Assembly (NCBI GenBank): GCA_018434685.1
Contig: JAHDOV010000028.1
Span: forward strand, 1-55,128
Origin: Deltaproteobacteria bacterium
GTDB lineage: Bacteria > Desulfobacterota > Desulfomonilia > UBA1062
Reading direction: 5' to 3'
DNA length: 55,128 nucleotides
Positions 35,685 to 45,201 of this stretch are shown in pieces (position 1 is the stretch's first letter; each line of letters starts with the position of its first letter). The position numbers and the translations under genes are program-made. Under the pieces are notes generated by a model. That model was not told where the DNA came from. It saw only the letters and a program-made list of their open reading frames with translations, and did no database searches.

Positions 35685-37496
35685 TTAATCAGGGGGATAC
35701 ATGTCCTCGATCTTGTTCGCGTACTTCTGGTTGATAATCCTGCGTTTCAGTTTCATGGTCGGGGTCAGCTCACCGGTGACCTGTGACCATTCCGTCTCGA
35801 GCAGGGTGAACTTCCTGATCTGTTCCACCCGGGCATAGTCTTTGGTATTCGCATCGAGCTCGCTCTCGATGAGCTTGATCACCTCTCCGTTGGTAAGGAG
35901 GTCGCTTCGGCTGGTGTAAGAGATGTTGTTCTGCTTTGCCCAGTTCTCCAGTGATTCGAAGGCAGGCACGATCAGCGCGGAGAGATATTTCCTGTTGTCG
36001 CCGATAATGGCCACCTGCTCGATGTATTTTGATGCCAGGAGGCTGTTTTCGATATTCTGTGGTGAAATATTCTTTCCTCCCGAGGTCACCAGGATGTCCT
36101 TGATCCTGCCGGTGATCTTGAGGTATCCGTCATCGTCGAGCTCACCGATATCGCCGGTGCGGAAGAACCCGTCTTCCGTGAAGACCTCTTTTGTGGCCTC
36201 GTCGTTCTTGTAGTAGCCCTTCATGATCTGGGGGCCTTTGATGAGTACCTCGCCGCCTTCCCCGATCTTGATGATCGTATCCTTCACCGCCGGGCCCACA
36301 GAACCCGCCTTGATCTTGGTGGGCTTGTTTCCGGTGACGACCGGGGTGGTCTCGGTGAGACCGAAGCCCTCGAGTACCCGTATGCCCATGCCCAGGAAGA
36401 ATTCGGCATCGGATACGGACAGGGGTCCGCCTCCCGATATGGCGCCCTGGAGGCGGTCCATGCCGAGGGCAACCTTGAGCTTCGAGAAGATGATCTTGTC
36501 TGCCAGGTTGTATTTAAACCCGAACCAGCCGGTTCGCGGTTTGTCGTTGCTGATGTAGGGGAGGTTCTCACGTGCAAGGCCCATGGCCCAGTTGAACAGG
36601 GCCTTCTTTACCGGAGGCGCAGAAGAGACCTTGGCAACAATGCCCGCATGGGCCTTTTCGTAAATCCTCGGCACGCTCACCATGAAGGTGGGCCTGATCT
36701 CCTGGAGGTTCTGAACCAGTTTGGAGACATCCTCGGCAAAGGCCACACGGTGTCCCAGGAAGATCGGGGTGTAGTAGCCCACGGTCCTTTCCAGCGAATG
36801 GGCAAGGGGGAGGAAGGACAGGAAGACATGATCGCCTGAGAGGAAGTCGGGGTCGACGGCCTGGAGCTGGTTGACGTTGGAGACGAAATTTTTGTGCGTC
36901 AGCATTACGCCCTTGGGATTTCCGGTCGTTCCAGAGGTATAGATGATGGTGGCCACATCCTCGATGTTGATCGGTTTAAGCCTCTCGTCGAACTCGTTCT
37001 TGTTCGGGTAGGTGCTGCCTTTGGCCATGGCATCGGCGAGGGTTATAACCCCTTCTACCGGGCTGTCAAGATCATCGAAGATGATCAGATCCTTGAGGTT
37101 CGGAAGCTTTGGTTTGGCCGCGAGGATCTTGTCCAGGTGTTCATTGGTCCCGGCAAAACACATGATCGTATCGGAGTTGTCGATGATGTACCGGCACTCC
37201 TCGGATGAGTTGGTGGCATAAATGGGCACGTTTACCGCCCCGATGGAGAGTATCGCCATGTCGGCAATCCACCACTCATACCGGTTGGGCGAGAACAGGG
37301 CAATCTTTTCCCCGGGTTTCACACCCTTGGACAGGAGAAAATACCCGACATTGCGAACCTTCTCATTCATCTGATTCCAGGAGAGGTCTTCCCACAGGCC
37401 CTGTTTATTCTTGAAAGAGACAAGAGGCTTATCCCCGTACTGCTCGACACGGTTCTGGAAGATCGCTCCCATGGATGTTTCCTTGAACGTAGACAT
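35685..37496 (-). CDS. Long-chain acyl-CoA synthetase (AMP-forming), paralogue 1
   Basis: An AMP-forming acyl-CoA ligase of 603 residues, probably membrane-associated, which activates a fatty or aromatic acid with ATP and CoA. The P-loop motif YTSGTTGNPKGVM is present. Other family motifs are EGFGLTETTP (A5), FFRTGDIGELDDDGY (A7) and ITGRIKDILVTSGGKNISP (A8/A10). It resembles the FadD15-like long-chain ligases of actinobacteria and deltaproteobacteria. The ATG follows GAGGAGGGAATC. It is the downstream member of a tandem pair with the gene at 37851-39668 and has its own terminator. Fatty acyl-CoA from these ligases could enter the fadN-like/thiolase pathway. Confidence 0.9.
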   Translation of the reverse strand: MSTFKETSMGAIFQNRVEQYGDKPLVSFKNKQGLWEDLSWNQMNEKVRNVGYFLLSKGVKPGEKIALFSPNRYEWWIADMAILSIGAVNVPIYATNSSEECRYIIDNSDTIMCFAGTNEHLDKILAAKPKLPNLKDLIIFDDLDSPVEGVITLADAMAKGSTYPNKNEFDERLKPINIEDVATIIYTSGTTGNPKGVMLTHKNFVSNVNQLQAVDPDFLSGDHVFLSFLPLAHSLERTVGYYTPIFLGHRVAFAEDVSKLVQNLQEIRPTFMVSVPRIYEKAHAGIVAKVSSAPPVKKALFNWAMGLARENLPYISNDKPRTGWFGFKYNLADKIIFSKLKVALGMDRLQGAISGGGPLSVSDAEFFLGMGIRVLEGFGLTETTPVVTGNKPTKIKAGSVGPAVKDTIIKIGEGGEVLIKGPQIMKGYYKNDEATKEVFTEDGFFRTGDIGELDDDGYLKITGRIKDILVTSGGKNISPQNIENSLLASKYIEQVAIIGDNRKYLSALIVPAFESLENWAKQNNISYTSRSDLLTNGEVIKLIESELDANTKDYARVEQIRKFTLLETEWSQVTGELTPTMKLKRRIINQKYANKIEDMYPPD

Positions 37497-37850
37497 GATT
37501 CCCTCCTCATCAATAAATTGGACCTGGTTAGAGAAAGCAGATCCAGATTCTTTATATTATAAATCAGAAAAGTCCATTAAACAAGATATATCTCTATATA
37601 TGAATTAGGTAAAAGTAAATGAGATAAGGGGTGTATCCTGCGCTGTCCGGATTAAGCCGGCATACGGTCTGATCCTGATCCTTCGGGACAGGAACATCGG
37701 CAGAGAACAATCTCTTGAATAACAAAGGAGATGCGATTCAATAGGAATGACAGATACTACAATCGAGGAATCTGAGTTGATGGGGAGATTGCAACGCGGG
37801 GCCCATGGAAGGGATGAGGGGCAGATGCCCCTCATCCCTGTGCGGACTGA
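37497..37850 (-). other. Gap between the two acyl-CoA ligase genes
   Basis: These 354 bp have no supported gene. Next to the upstream ligase stop lies a perfect 12-bp stem (37811-37822 with 37827-37838, spacer AGAT). Without a T run it may be a weak terminator or mRNA 3' end. The AT-rich 120 bp next to 37496 probably hold the promoter of the downstream ligase. Confidence 0.5.
37811..37838 (-). terminator. Hairpin after the second acyl-CoA ligase gene
   Basis: GGGATGAGGGGC and its exact complement form a 12-bp stem with a 4-nt loop, 12 bp past the ligase stop. No T run follows on the minus strand, so termination would be factor-assisted or weak. Confidence 0.55.
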
Positions 37851-39668
37851 TTACTCGGGGGGGTACATGCTGTCTATGATGGAGGCATACTTCTGGTTGA
37901 CCACCCGTCTCTTGAGCTTGAGGGTCGGGGTGAGCTCGTCGGTTTCCTGCGACCACTCGGTATCGAGAAGCGTGAATTTGCGTATCTGCTCGACCCGGGC
38001 ATAGTCCTTGGTGTTCGCTTCCAGTTCGCCGGCAAAGAGTTGCCTGACAGCCTCGTTCTGGATGAGTTCCTTCCTGTCGCTAAACGCCAGGCCCTGTTCC
38101 TTTGCCCAGCTCTCGAGGTCGGCAAAGGAGGGCACGATCAGGGCCGAGAGGTATTTCCGGTTGTCCCCGATGATGGCCACCTGCTCGATGTAGGGTGATG
38201 CCTTGAGGCTGTTCTCGATATTCTGTGGAGAGATGTTCTTTCCGCCGGAGGTGATGATGAGGTCCTTGATCCTGCCGGTTATCTTGACATATCCGTCCGA
38301 GTCGATATCCGCGATGTCACCCGTCCTGAAGAAACCGTCATCGGTAAAGGCCTCTTTCGTCGCTTCATCGTTCTTGTAGTAGCCCATCATGACCTGCGGG
38401 CCCTTGATAAGCAGTTCGCCGCCCTCGCCGATCCTGACCTGGGTGTCTTTCACTGCGGGTCCGACCGTCCCGGCCTTGATCTTGGATGGCTTGTTGGCAT
38501 TTGTCACCGGTGTGGTCTCGGTGAGGCCGAAGCCTTCCACAACCTTGATGCCCATGCCCAGGAAAAATTCAGCGTCTGAAACAGACAGCGGCCCGCCGCC
38601 TGAGAAGGCGAACTCAAGCTTGTCCATGCCCAGTGCATTCTTCAGCTTGCTGAAGATGATCTTGTTTGCCAGGTTGTATTTGAATGCAAACAAGCCGCTG
38701 CGGGGTTTGTCATTGCAGATATAAGGGAGGTTTTCTCGTGCAACGCCCATGGCCCAGTTGAACAGGGCCTTTTTTACGGGCGGGGCGCCGGCCACCTTCG
38801 AGACGATGCCGGTATGGATCTTCTCGTACAGCCGCGGCACGCTCACGATACAGGTCGGCCGCACTTCCTGGAAGTTTACCAGAATCCTGGCAAAGTCTTC
38901 GGCAAAGCACACCTTGATGCCGAACGACAAGGGCACATAGTAGCCCACGGTTCTCTCGAATGAATGGGCAAGGGGGAGGAATGACAGGTATGTCATCTGG
39001 GCGGCCCTTTCAAATATGGGGGGATCGACGCTGTAGATCTGCCGCACGTTGGCGAAGAAGTTGTTGTGCGAGAGCATCACGCCCTTGGGGTTTCCCGTGG
39101 TGCCCGACGTATAGATGATGGTAGCCATTTCCTTGCTGTTGATGTTTCTGATCCTGTTGTCGAACTCGGCTGCATTGGGATTTTCACTGCCTTCTTTTAA
39201 GGCAGCCTTCAGCTCGATGACACCTCCGTTCGGGCTGGCCAGATCGTCAAAGCTGATGATCTCCCCGAGGTTCGGAAGCTTGGGTTTCACTTCAAGGATC
39301 TTGTCCATGTGTTCCTTGGTGGCCACAAAGCACATCTTCGCGTCTGAGTTTTCAATAATATAGCGCGATTCCTCGGGGGAATTGGTCGCATAGATCGGCA
39401 CATTGACCGCACCGATGGAAAGGATCGCCAGGTCGGCAACCCACCATTCATACCGGTTCGGAGAAAACAGGGAGACCTTGTCGCCAGGCTTCACGCCCCG
39501 GGAAAGGAGGAAATAGCCCAGGTTGCGGACCATCTCGTGCATTTCTTTCCAGGAGATGTCTATGTAGACGCCGTCGTGGTTTTTATACGCGACGATTGCC
39601 TTGTCCCCGAATTTGTCAACGTTGTTCTGGAATACTGCCGGGATCGATGTTTCTTCGAATCTTGCCAT
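37851..39668 (-). CDS. Long-chain acyl-CoA synthetase (AMP-forming), paralogue 2
   Basis: A 605-residue AMP-forming acyl-CoA ligase closely related to the neighbouring paralogue, with long stretches shared word for word (for example LFSPNRYEWW and ITGRIKD). It has the same P-loop YTSGTTGNPKGVM and the EGFGLTETTPV and FFRTGDI motifs. The ATG at 39668 is preceded by AAGGAGGTATTC; the ORF can be extended upstream only through a TTG that overlaps this ribosome site. The two genes probably arose by tandem duplication and may now differ in chain-length preference, which sequence alone does not show. Confidence 0.9.
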   Translation of the reverse strand: MARFEETSIPAVFQNNVDKFGDKAIVAYKNHDGVYIDISWKEMHEMVRNLGYFLLSRGVKPGDKVSLFSPNRYEWWVADLAILSIGAVNVPIYATNSPEESRYIIENSDAKMCFVATKEHMDKILEVKPKLPNLGEIISFDDLASPNGGVIELKAALKEGSENPNAAEFDNRIRNINSKEMATIIYTSGTTGNPKGVMLSHNNFFANVRQIYSVDPPIFERAAQMTYLSFLPLAHSFERTVGYYVPLSFGIKVCFAEDFARILVNFQEVRPTCIVSVPRLYEKIHTGIVSKVAGAPPVKKALFNWAMGVARENLPYICNDKPRSGLFAFKYNLANKIIFSKLKNALGMDKLEFAFSGGGPLSVSDAEFFLGMGIKVVEGFGLTETTPVTNANKPSKIKAGTVGPAVKDTQVRIGEGGELLIKGPQVMMGYYKNDEATKEAFTDDGFFRTGDIADIDSDGYVKITGRIKDLIITSGGKNISPQNIENSLKASPYIEQVAIIGDNRKYLSALIVPSFADLESWAKEQGLAFSDRKELIQNEAVRQLFAGELEANTKDYARVEQIRKFTLLDTEWSQETDELTPTLKLKRRVVNQKYASIIDSMYPPE

Positions 39669-39793
39669 GAATACCTCCTTCAATTAAGAATATGTGATAG
39701 TTGAATGTTGGTAATTTAATTAACTGGCAGTATAGAAACTATATAGAAATTAATCAATCTTTTTTTAAAGGTATTTCAAAGCTTTTCTTGCAC

Positions 39794-39822
39794 TTGAGAG
39801 ACTGTGGGTTTTATTATATAAT
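39794..39822 (+). promoter_or_regulatory. Sigma70-type promoter of the gat operon
   Basis: TTGAGA (39794-39799) and TATAAT (39817-39822) are 17 bp apart, ending 36 bp before gatC. Flanking DNA is AT-rich, and the divergent ligase promoter must lie in the same ~190-bp gap. Confidence 0.65.
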
Positions 39823-39858
39823 TTAAGTTGGTCCTTTTTAAGAAAGGGAATTGTTCAC

Positions 39859-40146
39859 ATGAAGATTACCGACCAGGAAGTGCTCCATGTTGCAGGGCTC
39901 TCACGCCTCAAGCTCGATGAGCATGAGTTGAAGCGTTTTCTAAGAGAACTCAATGCCATTGTCGATTATATGGACATGCTCGCGCAGATCGATACAGCAG
40001 GTGTCCCCGAGACCGTCCATGCCACCATGCTCACCAGGGCGCTCAGGCAGGATATCCCGGAGAGATCCCAGGAGAGAGCTGCAGCACTGGCAAATGCCCC
40101 GAGTCAGCGTGAGGGTAAGATCGTGGTGCCCAGGGTGATCGAATGA
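39859..40146 (+). CDS. gatC: Asp/Glu-tRNA amidotransferase subunit C
   Basis: The small subunit of GatCAB, which converts Asp-tRNA(Asn) and Glu-tRNA(Gln) to their amidated forms. It has 95 residues, the usual size. The segments VLHVAGLSRLKLDEHEL and LNAIVDYMDMLAQIDTAGV match the two helices of GatC, and REGKIVVPRVIE matches its C-terminus. GatC wraps around GatA and GatB and stabilises the complex. It is the first of five tightly packed genes, with the gatA start only a few bases after its stop. The presence of GatCAB suggests that AsnRS or GlnRS is missing or supplemented in this organism. Confidence 0.95.
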   Translation: MKITDQEVLHVAGLSRLKLDEHELKRFLRELNAIVDYMDMLAQIDTAGVPETVHATMLTRALRQDIPERSQERAAALANAPSQREGKIVVPRVIE

Positions 40147-40155
40147 GGGGTGAAC

Positions 40156-41577
40156 ATGTTTGAGATCGCCCGCCTCTACAGACGCTTCGGCCTGCGGCCC
40201 GTCGAACTGCTCGAGGAACTTCTCGGGACGATCCGCCGGGATAATCTCAATGCCTATATCACCGTCGATGAAGAGGGCGCACTCAGGGATGCGCAGGAGG
40301 CCGAACAGATCCTGGCACAGGGGAGCGACGATGTTCTCGCCGGCATCCCCCTTGCCATAAAGGACAACATCTGCACCCGGGGCATCAGGACCACGTGCGG
40401 CTCGAATATCCTGGCAGACTTTGTGCCTGCCTACGACGCGACCGTGGTGGAGCGGCTCAGGAAGAGGGGGGCGATCATTATCGGCAAGACCAATCTCGAT
40501 GAATTCGCCATGGGGTCCACCACCACAACGAGCAATGCAGGCCCCACAAAAAACCCCTTCGATGAAACCAGGACACCGGGAGGATCGAGCGGGGGATCTG
40601 CAGCGGCAGTTGCCGCTGACCTCTGCGCAGGGGCGCTGGGTTCCGATACCGGGGGGTCCATCAGGCAGCCCGCGAGCTTTTGCGGGATCACCGGTCTCAA
40701 ACCCACCTACGGTTCGGTATCCAGGTTCGGCCTGGTGGCCTTTGCATCGTCCCTGGACCAGATCGGCCCCATGGCGCACTCGGCGCGTGAGACAGCAGTG
40801 CTCTTCGACGCCATCAAGGGCCACGACCCGAAGGATTCGACGAGCGTTCCCGGGGAATATGCGCCCATAGACCTCAACGCCCTCGACATGCACGGCATCC
40901 GCATAGGGGTGCCCCAGGAGTTCTTTGCCGAGGGGTTGTCCCCTGATGTGGAGCGGGCGGTCCGCTTCGGCATCACCGCATATGAAGAGCTCGGCGCCAG
41001 GATCGTCCCGATCAGGCTGCCTCATATCCGGTACGGGGTTGCGGTATACTATGTCATCGCCACGGCCGAGGCCAGTTCGAACCTCGCACGGTACGACGGG
41101 GTGCGCTACGGGTTGCGTGCCGATGGTGCAAAGGATCTCACCGACATGTACCTGCAGACGAGATCCCAGGGATTCGGCGCCGAGGTCAAGCGCAGGATCA
41201 TGCTCGGCACCTATGTGCTCTCGGCAGGATACTACGATGCCTACTATAAGAAGGCATCCCAGGTGAGGACGCTTATTGCCAGGGATTTCTCGGAGGCCTT
41301 CGGGCAGTGCGACCTCATTGCAGGGCCCACCTCCCCGGTGACCTCCTTCGGGCTCGATGAGATGATGGACGACCCGCTGAGCATCTATCTGCTCGATATC
41401 TATACCATCCCGGCAAACCTGGCCGGGCTCCCCGCCCTGAGCATCCCCTGCGGGTTTGCCGAAGACGGCCTGCCCATAGGAATGCAGCTGATGGCGCCCC
41501 ATTTCAGGGAAGACCGGCTCCTGGGAGCCGGCATGGCCTTTCAGGACTGCACGAGGTTCCACAGGGTGAAGCCGTGA
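40156..41577 (+). CDS. gatA: Asp/Glu-tRNA amidotransferase subunit A
   Basis: The amidase subunit of GatCAB, which releases ammonia from glutamine or asparagine and channels it to GatB. It has 473 residues and the amidase-signature triad: Lys69 (AIKDNICTRG), the cis-Ser in GGSSGGSAAAVAADL and the nucleophile Ser168 in DTGGSIRQPASFCG. The ATG at 40156 is chosen because GAGGGG precedes it; a GTG two codons upstream is possible. Its stop overlaps the GTG start of gatB by 4 bp. Confidence 0.95.
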   Translation: MFEIARLYRRFGLRPVELLEELLGTIRRDNLNAYITVDEEGALRDAQEAEQILAQGSDDVLAGIPLAIKDNICTRGIRTTCGSNILADFVPAYDATVVERLRKRGAIIIGKTNLDEFAMGSTTTTSNAGPTKNPFDETRTPGGSSGGSAAAVAADLCAGALGSDTGGSIRQPASFCGITGLKPTYGSVSRFGLVAFASSLDQIGPMAHSARETAVLFDAIKGHDPKDSTSVPGEYAPIDLNALDMHGIRIGVPQEFFAEGLSPDVERAVRFGITAYEELGARIVPIRLPHIRYGVAVYYVIATAEASSNLARYDGVRYGLRADGAKDLTDMYLQTRSQGFGAEVKRRIMLGTYVLSAGYYDAYYKKASQVRTLIARDFSEAFGQCDLIAGPTSPVTSFGLDEMMDDPLSIYLLDIYTIPANLAGLPALSIPCGFAEDGLPIGMQLMAPHFREDRLLGAGMAFQDCTRFHRVKP

Positions 41578-43007
41578 GAGACTACGACATTGTTATCGGA
41601 CTCGAGGTCCACGCACAGCTGCTCACCGAGACGAAGATATTCTGCGGCTGTTCCGCCAGGGCAGGTCTCGCCCCGAACTCGAGCACCTGTCCCGTGTGCA
41701 TGGGCATGCCCGGGGTGCTGCCGGTCCTGAACAGCAAGGTGGTGGAGTTCGGGATCAGGCTCGGGCTTGCCACCGGCTGCACCATCGCGCGAAGGAATGT
41801 CTTCGCCCGGAAAAACTACTTTTACCCGGATCTCCCGAAAGGGTATCAGATCACCCAGTACGACAGACCCCTGTGCGAGAGAGGTTTCCTGGAGATTGAG
41901 ATTGCCGGCACGAAGAAGAGGATCGGCATCACCCGCATCCACATGGAGGAGGATGCCGGAAAGAACATCCATGACGAGCACGAGCCTGTCAGCTACATGG
42001 ATTTCAACCGGGCAGGGGTCCCCCTCCTCGAGATCGTCTCGGAACCCGATATCGCCGGCCCGGACGAGGCCGTAGCCTACCTGAAGGAACTTCGGCAAAT
42101 CCTCATGTTCCTCGATATCTGCGACGGCAACATGGAGGAGGGGTCTTTCCGGTGCGATGCCAATATTTCCGTAAAGCCGAAAGGGGTGGCTGCCTTCGGC
42201 ATCCGCACGGAGCTCAAGAACATGAACTCCTTCAGGAATGTCGGCAAGGCCCTTGAATTCGAGGTGGACCGGCATATCGGCATCCTTAAGGCAGGCGGGA
42301 GGGTGGAGCAGGACACCAGGCTGTGGGATGTGGCCGCAAACAGGACCCGGTCCATGCGTTCCAAGGAGGAAAGCCACGACTACCGCTACTTTCCCGATCC
42401 CGACCTGGTGCCCCTCGAGGTGGATGAGGCCTGGATAGAGGAGATCCGCTCGAGTCTCCCCGAGCTTCCCTCTGCAAAGAGAAAACGGTTTCAGGAGGAA
42501 TACGGCCTACCTGCCTATGATGCCGACGTGCTCACCCAGACGAAAGCCCTGGCCGACTACTTCGAGCAGTGCTCAGAGCTTCTGGACTCGCCAAAGGAGA
42601 TCAGCAACTGGATCATGACCGAGGTGCTCCGGGTGCTCAACGAACAGGACATCGCCCTGCCACAGCTCAAGGTTACCCCGGGGATGCTCACCGCCATGCT
42701 CACCCTCATCAGCACGGGCACCATCTCCATCAGCATGGCAAAGGAGGTCTTCGCCGAGATGGCATCCTCCGGCAGGACAGCCGAAGATATCGTGCAGTCG
42801 AAAGGCCTCAGGCAGATCAGCGACGAAGACGAGCTTCTGGGTCTGGTACAGGGCATACTGGAAAACAATCCGGCAGAGGTGAAGAAATACCGCCAGGGAA
42901 AGACGCAGCTTCTGGGTTTCTTTGTGGGACAGCTCATGAAGGCGACGAAGGGCAAGGCAAACCCGAACCTGGCAAACTCAATTATCAAGGAGATGCTCGA
43001 GTCATGA
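41574..43007 (+). CDS. gatB: Asp/Glu-tRNA amidotransferase subunit B
   Basis: The tRNA-binding kinase/transamidase subunit of GatCAB, with 477 residues. The start is a GTG overlapping the gatA TGA. The N-terminus, YDIVIGLEVHAQLLTETKIFC, and the STCPVCMGMPGVLPVLN block (with Zn-ligand cysteines together with CGCSA) are hallmarks. FYPDLPKGYQITQYD and the acid-rich HMEEDAGK also match. The C-terminal YqeY-like tail region ends ANSIIKEMLES. Its stop overlaps the start of the next gene (ATGA), so translation of the whole run is coupled. Confidence 0.95.
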   Translation: MRDYDIVIGLEVHAQLLTETKIFCGCSARAGLAPNSSTCPVCMGMPGVLPVLNSKVVEFGIRLGLATGCTIARRNVFARKNYFYPDLPKGYQITQYDRPLCERGFLEIEIAGTKKRIGITRIHMEEDAGKNIHDEHEPVSYMDFNRAGVPLLEIVSEPDIAGPDEAVAYLKELRQILMFLDICDGNMEEGSFRCDANISVKPKGVAAFGIRTELKNMNSFRNVGKALEFEVDRHIGILKAGGRVEQDTRLWDVAANRTRSMRSKEESHDYRYFPDPDLVPLEVDEAWIEEIRSSLPELPSAKRKRFQEEYGLPAYDADVLTQTKALADYFEQCSELLDSPKEISNWIMTEVLRVLNEQDIALPQLKVTPGMLTAMLTLISTGTISISMAKEVFAEMASSGRTAEDIVQSKGLRQISDEDELLGLVQGILENNPAEVKKYRQGKTQLLGFFVGQLMKATKGKANPNLANSIIKEMLES

Positions 43008-44200
43008 AAAGGCTGCACATAGCTGATACCGATCAGGTGCGCTCGGGTGAGGTCACCGATGTCTATTTTCTCCGCACCGAGAAGATCCTGAGGGAGAAGA
43101 ATCAGTCGAAAAACGTCTGCATGGAGGTGTTTCTCAAATCGTTTCCCGACAGGAGATACACGTGGGGCGTCCTGGCAGGCCTGGAAGAGGTGTGTATCCT
43201 CCTGGAAGACAGACCTTTGACGGTCCACGCACTGCCTGAAGGGAGCGTGTTCGACAGGAACACCCCGGTGATGATCCTCGAGGGGAACTATCTGGATTTC
43301 GGCGAATTCGAGACAGCCATACTCGGCTGTCTGTGCCAGGCATCGGGCATTGCCACCAAGGCGTCCCGCTGCAGGGTTGCCTGTGAAGACAAGGGCCTCG
43401 TGAGCTTCGGTGCACGGCGCATGCATCCCTCCATCGCCCCGATGGTGGAGAGGGCCGCATTCATCGGCGGGTGCAACGGCGTCGCCACCGTTGCCAGCGC
43501 ACGGCTCATCGGCGAAAAGCCTGTGGGGACCATGCCGCATACGCTCGTCATCCAGATGGGGGACACGGTACAGGCTGCCCTGGCCTTTGACGAGATCATC
43601 GAGCAGGAGGTCCCCCGGGTGGTACTCATCGACACGTTCCAGGACGAGAAGTTCGAGGCGATCCGTGTTGCCGAGGCACTTGGAGAACGGCTCTTCGGTG
43701 TGCGGCTCGACACACCCTCATCACGGCGGGGAAATTTCAGGGCCATCCTCGAAGAGGTGAGGTGGGAGCTGGATACCCGGGGGTTCGATCATGTGAAGCT
43801 CTTTGTATCCGGCGGGCTCGACCTGGATGACGTACTCGATCTGGCAGGGGTGGCGGATGCCTTTGGCATCGGCACGCAGATATCGAGTGCGGCGACGCTC
43901 GACTTTTCCATGGATATCGTGGAGTCCGGCGGAATGCCCCTGGCGAAGCGGGGAAAATGCTCCGGTAAGAAGAGCGTTGTTCGCTGCAGGACCTGCATGA
44001 AGGACTATGTGGTTCCCTATGGAGAACACCGGGCGTGCGACTGCGGAGGCAGGACCGAACCTGCTCTCGTCAAGGTTATCGACCGGGGGAAGATCGTGTA
44101 CGATCTTCCGACAGCTCGTCAGATCCGCCGGCACTGTCTCGATGAACTGGCAGCGCTTCGAAAAGATACACCGGCACAACAATTCCTGGGGCTTGTATGA
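43004..44200 (+). CDS. pncB: Nicotinate phosphoribosyltransferase, with C-terminal zinc ribbon
   Basis: This enzyme of NAD salvage attaches phosphoribosyl to nicotinate. At 398 residues it belongs to the shorter, archaeal-like nicotinate phosphoribosyltransferase group. Visible family segments are TDVYFLRTEKIL, SFGARRMHPS and the FVSGGLDLDDVLDL phosphate-binding region, with GIGTQISSA near residue 290. A C-terminal zinc ribbon is formed by Cys328, Cys331, Cys345 and Cys347. The start overlaps the gatB stop (ATGA). The upstream extension of the frame lies inside gatB and is not coding. Its stop overlaps the mtnA start by 4 bp. Confidence 0.9.
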   Translation: MKRLHIADTDQVRSGEVTDVYFLRTEKILREKNQSKNVCMEVFLKSFPDRRYTWGVLAGLEEVCILLEDRPLTVHALPEGSVFDRNTPVMILEGNYLDFGEFETAILGCLCQASGIATKASRCRVACEDKGLVSFGARRMHPSIAPMVERAAFIGGCNGVATVASARLIGEKPVGTMPHTLVIQMGDTVQAALAFDEIIEQEVPRVVLIDTFQDEKFEAIRVAEALGERLFGVRLDTPSSRRGNFRAILEEVRWELDTRGFDHVKLFVSGGLDLDDVLDLAGVADAFGIGTQISSAATLDFSMDIVESGGMPLAKRGKCSGKKSVVRCRTCMKDYVVPYGEHRACDCGGRTEPALVKVIDRGKIVYDLPTARQIRRHCLDELAALRKDTPAQQFLGLV

Positions 44201-45195
44201 TAAAACCATTCTCGTATAAAGACGGCATCTTCTCCATCCTTGACCAGAGACAGCTTCCCCACGAGGAGGTATGGATCGCCTGCACTACTGCGGAGAGGGT
44301 GGCGGATGCCATAAAGACCCTGGCTGTCCGCGGCGCACCTGCTATCGGCATTGCAGCCGCCTATGGTCTTGCCCTGGCAGCCCCCTTGGGGAGAGGTGCA
44401 CTCGAAGAGGCAGCTGGAATCCTGCTGAGGTCCAGACCCACTGCGGTAAACCTGGAATGGGCCCTCAGACGGGTCCTCGCTGCGGTGAACTCATACCCCG
44501 GGGATGATCTGTCCCGGGCAGTCCTCCTGGAAGCGCAGGAGATATGGGAGGAAGAGATCCGCGCTAACGAGGCCATGGCAACCCTTGGGGCGGGGCTTTT
44601 CCCGGACGGCAGGAGGTATGCCGTACTCACCCACTGCAATGCAGGCTCTCTCGCGACCGGCGGCATGGGGACGGCCATCGGCGTCATCAGGAGGCTTCAT
44701 GAGCAGGGAAAGCTCGAGCGGGTCTATATGGACGAGACGAGGCCGCTTCTCCAGGGGGCCCGGATCACCGCATACGAGATGAAATCCGACGGGATCCCTG
44801 CGACCCTCATCACAGACAACATGGCCGGGTGGCTCATGAAGCTCGGCCGCATCGATGCCGTAATCGTCGGCGCCGACAGGATCGCGAAAAACCTCGATGC
44901 CGCCAACAAGATCGGCACCTATTCGCTTGCAGTCCTTGCCGATGCTCACCATATACCGTTCTATATAGCGGCACCGAAGTCAACCTTTGACCCGTATACC
45001 GCAACCGGAGAGGATATCGTCATAGAAGAGCGGGACGAACACGAGGTGCGCTGCTTTAAGGGCGTCCCGTGCGCACCGGATGTCCCGGCCTTCAATCCTG
45101 CATTCGATGTCGCGCCGCACGAACTCATCACGGCCATCATCACTCAAGAGAAGATCTTCACGCCGGGTTCATCTGCCGGTACGGGAATGTCCTGA
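44197..45195 (+). CDS. mtnA: S-methyl-5-thioribose-1-phosphate isomerase
   Basis: MtnA turns methylthioribose-1-phosphate into methylthioribulose-1-phosphate in methionine salvage; homologues also act on 5-deoxyribose-1-phosphate. It has 332 residues, normal for the family. The catalytic pair is Cys147 (THCNAGSLATGG) and Asp227 (VGADRIAKN), and RGAPAIGIAAAYG is the substrate-phosphate loop. The start overlaps the pncB stop (ATGA). No other methionine-salvage gene is near. In anaerobes MtnA can feed an aldolase-based shunt rather than the oxygen-dependent route, but that is inference here. It is the last gene of the five-gene operon and faces the next gene with only 6 bp between stops. Confidence 0.93.
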   Translation: MIKPFSYKDGIFSILDQRQLPHEEVWIACTTAERVADAIKTLAVRGAPAIGIAAAYGLALAAPLGRGALEEAAGILLRSRPTAVNLEWALRRVLAAVNSYPGDDLSRAVLLEAQEIWEEEIRANEAMATLGAGLFPDGRRYAVLTHCNAGSLATGGMGTAIGVIRRLHEQGKLERVYMDETRPLLQGARITAYEMKSDGIPATLITDNMAGWLMKLGRIDAVIVGADRIAKNLDAANKIGTYSLAVLADAHHIPFYIAAPKSTFDPYTATGEDIVIEERDEHEVRCFKGVPCAPDVPAFNPAFDVAPHELITAIITQEKIFTPGSSAGTGMS

Positions 45196-45201
45196 CCTTC
45201 G

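Noticed and set aside
39940-41562. 540-residue minus-strand ORF across gatC and gatA
   Set aside because: gatC and gatA are unmistakable. The antisense frame has no recognisable protein features.
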